64,000 nucleotides of DNA from Micropterus salmoides. Lineage: Eukaryota; Chordata; Actinopteri; Centrarchiformes; Centrarchidae. This document shows positions 63,001 through 64,000 of the stretch, one piece after another; the first letter of the stretch is position 1; every line of letters begins with the position of its first letter. The DNA is taken from NCBI RefSeq assembly GCF_014851395.1, contig NW_024044459.1, positions 23,326,418-23,390,417 of the forward strand, given 5' to 3'. Made by a program: the position numbers and the translations under genes. The notes under the pieces are model-generated. The model had not been told where the DNA came from. It searched no databases and saw only the letters and a program-made list of their open reading frames with translations.

Positions 63001-64000
63001 TACATGTGAATGTAATTTAACATACACATTTGTGTCCTCCAGTTGTTCTAAAGAGGAAGTGAACCAGAACAGTCCAGGACACAACAGAAAGTCTACTTTA
63101 AACAAATACACACACAAACATGAAGATAAGCATACAGAAACACATCTGCATTTCCAGATACACACACACACACAACTTAACACAACATAAAACATTATCT
63201 GTGACATGCATGGACGCAGCACAGACACACAATTAGCCAATAAACACAGTTGTATGTACTTATAAAATCGATAAAGACACAAACACACAGCTGTTTTGCA
63301 TATCAAGAGGCACTGCCAAAGAAGTTAATTGACCTCCTTTATAAATCTTGATGGTTGTTAATAATTAAAATCAAACAATCTCAGAGAGGGAGAGCCAGAT
63401 AGAAAGAGAGCAAAAGAGATGGGGCATGGGAGAAGGAGGAAAAAGGTGAGAGAGCAAAATGAAAGAAGGTAGAGGAGAATGGGAGTCATGCCAGAAGGGG
63501 GGTGGGGGTGGGGGTGGGGTGAGAAACATTAGGAGGAAGAGAAAGGAGGAGAGAGGCAAAGGAAAAGACGAGAAGAAATCAATACGAGTGAGATGGCAGC
63601 AAAGGAGGGAAAGAGGTCACAAATCACCCAAGCCAATACTGTGTGTGCCAATAATGTGTGTGTGTTTGGGTGTGTGTAAATGTGAAGTCACAGGTCAGTG
63701 CAGGCAAACTAATAACTATTTACACTTTGGCTAATGGAGACAAAGTAAGTAACCTAGTACATCGTATGTCATTAGCACACTTCAAGGCTAATGGAGATAT
63801 ACCGAGGTCGTATGTACATTGCTTAAGCAAACACTGGAAATGACCTTCACAATAACATACGCAATCTAGACAAATGATGCTGGTTCTCACCTTAACTCAC
63901 ATTAATTCAGATGGAGATATGGTAAGCAAATGTCACTTCTAATAATACTACTGTATAAAATTGCCTGTGTGGAGAAAGGCAGCTTGTTTTGGTGCTATTT

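Larger units (their letters stand above)
51485..64000. other. Intron 5' of the Ig1 exon (partial)
   Basis: The exon for the first half of Ig1 was looked for here and not found, so this intron probably continues beyond 64000. It contains the nested repeat cluster at 54056-55806, a probable hAT element at 57386-58493, a TA tract at 53499-53524 and a GT tract at 62975-63000. Purine-rich stretches lie at 51950-52340, 52560-53230 and 63370-63610. Nothing recognisable was seen in 58500-62900. Confidence 0.65.

Noticed and set aside
1..64000. CRISPR array, prokaryotic operon or phage content
   Set aside because: All repeats are microsatellites or transposons without spacers, and the split UNC5 exons show vertebrate DNA.

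Overview
The window is intronic-rich vertebrate DNA, almost certainly from a ray-finned (probably percomorph) fish. It holds part of one large gene on the minus strand, a UNC5-family netrin receptor closest to UNC5C. Six exons can be placed by protein similarity, splice sites and reading phase. In transcription order they encode: the second half of Ig domain 1 (51341-51484); the start of Ig domain 2 (38697-38800); the rest of Ig domain 2 (10556-10736); thrombospondin type 1 repeat 1 (8123-8290); thrombospondin repeat 2 (7204-7368); and a 57-nt juxtamembrane cassette exon (2929-2985). The phases join without a gap (1-1, 1-0, 0-1, 1-1, 1-1, 1-1). The signal peptide, first half of Ig1, transmembrane segment and cytoplasmic ZU5/UPA/death domains are not in the window. 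They should lie beyond 64000 on the 5' side and before 1 on the 3' side.

Everything else is intron: about 12.5 kb between the Ig1 and Ig2 exons, about 28 kb inside Ig2, then 2.3, 0.75 and 4.2 kb. No second gene, rRNA, tRNA gene, CRISPR array or operon-like structure was seen. Introns carry fish-type repeats: a tRNA-derived SINE (12371-12560); an L2-like LINE with a YADD box (18391-19135, minus); a TA-flanked TIR element (19382-20215); a 1.96-kb hAT-type element with an 8-bp target duplication (20824-22780), inserted at the edge of an older repeat; a 0.82-kb hAT-type element with an 8-bp duplication (39101-39923); an RTE/Rex3-like LINE tail (50227-50945, minus); and a nested cluster at 54056-55806, where a dispersed repeat is split by one LINE 3' end and followed by a second, longer LINE copy. 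Long GT/CA, GA and purine- or pyrimidine-rich tracts are frequent.

The most biologically interesting point is the 57-nt exon between the second thrombospondin repeat and the expected transmembrane exon. It keeps frame, adds 19 charged or polar residues, and is flanked on both sides by YCAY clusters of the kind bound by NOVA proteins. A second acceptor 14 nt inside it would give an immediate stop. I found no convincing new molecular system; the window reads as an ordinary, repeat-invaded section of a large axon-guidance receptor gene. Repeat family names are from memory of fish repeats and were not searched.
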